Assembly: GCA_913063325.1 (NCBI GenBank)
Contig: CAJXYE010000007.1
Location: 46,701 to 110,700 of the forward strand
Direction of reading: 5' to 3'
DNA: 64,000 nt
Source: an uncultured Colwellia sp.
GTDB lineage: Bacteria > Pseudomonadota > Gammaproteobacteria > Enterobacterales > Alteromonadaceae
Shown here: piece by piece, positions 62,851-64,000 of the stretch
How the letters are laid out: every line of letters begins with the position of its first letter
How positions within the stretch are numbered: the stretch's first letter is position 1
The notes under the pieces: model-generated
Database searches by the model: none
What the model saw: only the letters and a program-made list of their open reading frames with translations
Told to the model about the DNA's origin: nothing
Position numbers and translations under genes: made by a program

Positions 62851-63759
62851 TCAATAAATTGTTTTATCGCCTTTATTTATCACTTTGCCTTTGGGAAAGT
62901 TAAATAATGAAAATTTCTCTACCACTTGCTGAGTTTCTTGGGACATGAAAGCATTTTTCAGTTTGAAAATTTTTCGCTTCTCTAGCTGTGCTGCTGCCAA
63001 CATGCTTTTTGTCACCGGATGACTATCAAATAACCTTTTGAAGCTGCCATCTTTTTCAGCATTTATTAAGCCCTTTTCTATTCGACTTTTAAGTTTTGGA
63101 TTGTCAAAACTAACAAAAAAGTAATAAGGTGACGGGTAATGAAGCGCCAGTGAAGATTCGACTTGCAAGCCTTCAAACATCTCCACTTCATTCCATGGTT
63201 CATGTAATGCGCGCGGCATATAATCAAACCTGCCAAACTGCAGCATATTAAATAGTGTCGAATGTCCAGGCCCTGTGATTAACCGATAATCATTATCGAC
63301 TAAAACAGCTGAATCAGGCCAATCACGTCCCTGCCCGGCAAAGAGTTTTTTCAGCTGTTTGGCACTTTTAACTTGAGAGAACTTTTCTTGTTTCCCCTGC
63401 TTTATTAGAAAAATACGGTAGCCGCCTAACCCTCTTAATATTGGGATCCGAATAGCGCTTAGTTCTTGCTCTCGCTGCTTCGATGTCATTGTCCAAGTGA
63501 CACTCAAATTACGGTTATATTTTATCTCAACTAGTGCCCTACCTTGATACATAGGCTGTTCTGATTTCTCAAGCTGATATTCACCAAACTCCTCTTTAGA
63601 ATTTTCAAGGGCAAGTTTAAGTAATGCTAGATAATAGGTGTGTTCTTTAAATCTCTCTTCATCATAATCCCAAGGGTAGACAATAGTGTCAATTGCCTGC
63701 ACAGCGGGGCTAATAGAGAAAATAACCAACATTAAAAAAGCAATATAAATACTACGCAT
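62851..63759 (-). CDS. orphan periplasmic solute-binding-like protein, paralogue of the one at 32813
   Basis: 302 residues from ATG 63759, with GGAAG eight bases before. GTG 63762 directly in front could also serve. Signal IAFLMLVIFSISPAVQAID. It shares blocks with the 33751-32813 protein: LLKLALENSKEEFGEYQL, WTMTSKQREQELSAIRIPIL, LFAGQGRDWPD, QFGRFDYMPRA, PSPYYFFV, GLINAEKDGSFKRLF and KIFKLKNAFMSQET. Type II periplasmic binding fold is likely. No transport genes are adjacent. Confidence 0.72.
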   Translation of the reverse strand: MRSIYIAFLMLVIFSISPAVQAIDTIVYPWDYDEERFKEHTYYLALLKLALENSKEEFGEYQLEKSEQPMYQGRALVEIKYNRNLSVTWTMTSKQREQELSAIRIPILRGLGGYRIFLIKQGKQEKFSQVKSAKQLKKLFAGQGRDWPDSAVLVDNDYRLITGPGHSTLFNMLQFGRFDYMPRALHEPWNEVEMFEGLQVESSLALHYPSPYYFFVSFDNPKLKSRIEKGLINAEKDGSFKRLFDSHPVTKSMLAAAQLEKRKIFKLKNAFMSQETQQVVEKFSLFNFPKGKVINKGDKTIY

Positions 63760-63794
63760 CACTTAAACTTCCATTAATTACTAGCAATCATTAT

Positions 63795-63833
63795 TGGCAT
63801 AACTCAGAAAAATATTTGTTATGAGTTATGCCA
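63795..63833. repeat. perfect 12-base inverted repeat upstream of the last gene
   Basis: TGGCATAACTCA (63795-63806) and TGAGTTATGCCA (63822-63833) with a 15-base AT-rich spacer. It could be a terminator stem for a minus-strand gene to the right, or the edge of a repeat; no T run follows. Confidence 0.45.
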
Positions 63834-64000
63834 GTTATACTTGATAGCATTACCAAGATAGAGCAGGGGCTATTGGTCTTTCGAGATTGTTTTGCAGCAG
63901 TTTATTGGGTATTTATACAAGGTAGAGCCTTTGTAATGTGGTTGTTCCACATAAAAAGGCGATAACGCCGTAAAAATGACCAACAAACGCTGTCCGAAGG
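63834..64000. other. structured right edge of the window
   Basis: Two small hairpins, TGTGG-TTGTT-CCACA and GGCG-ATAA-CGCC, occur about 10 bases apart near 63940-63970. A 45-codon frame (63828-63965) has no ribosome site. The DNA is more GC-balanced than the gaps around it. It may belong to an element or gene that continues outside; I cannot assign it. Confidence 0.3.

Noticed and set aside
63828..63965. A 45-codon frame at the right edge
   Set aside because: No ribosome site, and the start lies inside an inverted repeat arm; composition is consistent with non-coding structured DNA.
27300..64000. Mobile element or prophage origin of the carbohydrate locus
   Set aside because: I saw no integrase, transposase, tRNA or flanking direct repeat; codon use looks like that of the housekeeping genes.

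Overview
The window is an AT-rich chromosomal segment from a marine gammaproteobacterium, most likely Colwelliaceae (Colwellia/Thalassotalea-like). That placement is my inference from protein style, AT-rich codon use, and gene sets typical of Alteromonadales (TonB receptor + SapC + tryptophan-halogenase-like proteins, FapA/DUF342, YggN, an etf locus with fatty-acid-type operators). I saw no tRNA, rRNA, CRISPR array or insertion sequence.

Region 1 (1-16.7 kb) is mostly housekeeping: the 3' part of purL, an iodotyrosine-deiodinase-like nitroreductase, a small zinc-ribbon protein, an RraB-like protein, an RluA-family pseudouridine synthase, dapA, two envelope/unknown proteins, cinA, a FapA-like gene coupled to a YggN-like gene, ETF-ubiquinone oxidoreductase divergent from etfBA, yciH and recR. 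The etf intergenic region carries palindromes that look like PsrA and LiuR operators.

Region 2 (16.8-27.3 kb) is an accessory sugar-oxidation locus. A PAS-AraC regulator is divergent from a tight operon: Gfo/Idh oxidoreductase, cytosolic TIM-barrel isomerase/lyase, FHS-type MFS transporter, Tat-signal small subunit, GMC oxidoreductase and a secreted TIM-barrel protein. Two tandem membrane-anchored AraC regulators follow. The set fits catabolism of glycosides through 3-keto sugars.

Region 3 (27.7-57.9 kb) is a beta-glucan/cello-oligosaccharide utilisation locus. It has two GH5 endoglucanases (one a CBM6 lipoprotein), a secreted (alpha/alpha)6 glycosidase, a GH3 lipoprotein leading a five-gene operon (ADP-ribosylglycohydrolase-fold lipoprotein, esterase lipoprotein, secreted EEP nuclease/phosphatase-fold protein, periplasmic binding protein), two large TonB receptors, three flavin-halogenase-like proteins, SapC, and an operon of GPH symporter, GH94 phosphorylase, gluconokinase and CBM9-like protein. 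The GH94-gluconokinase pair and its residues point to cellobionate (oxidised cellobiose) use. Five copies of a LacI-type palindrome TGWAAGCGCTTWCA and two perfect plus one degenerate copy of TTGAACGTTCAA mark two candidate regulons; no LacI gene lies in the window.

Region 4 (58-64 kb) is sensory/orphan: a histidine kinase with an ethylene-receptor-like membrane domain, a decayed LuxR-type HTH remnant, three orphan periplasmic binding proteins, a possible HEPN-domain protein, and structured DNA at the right edge.
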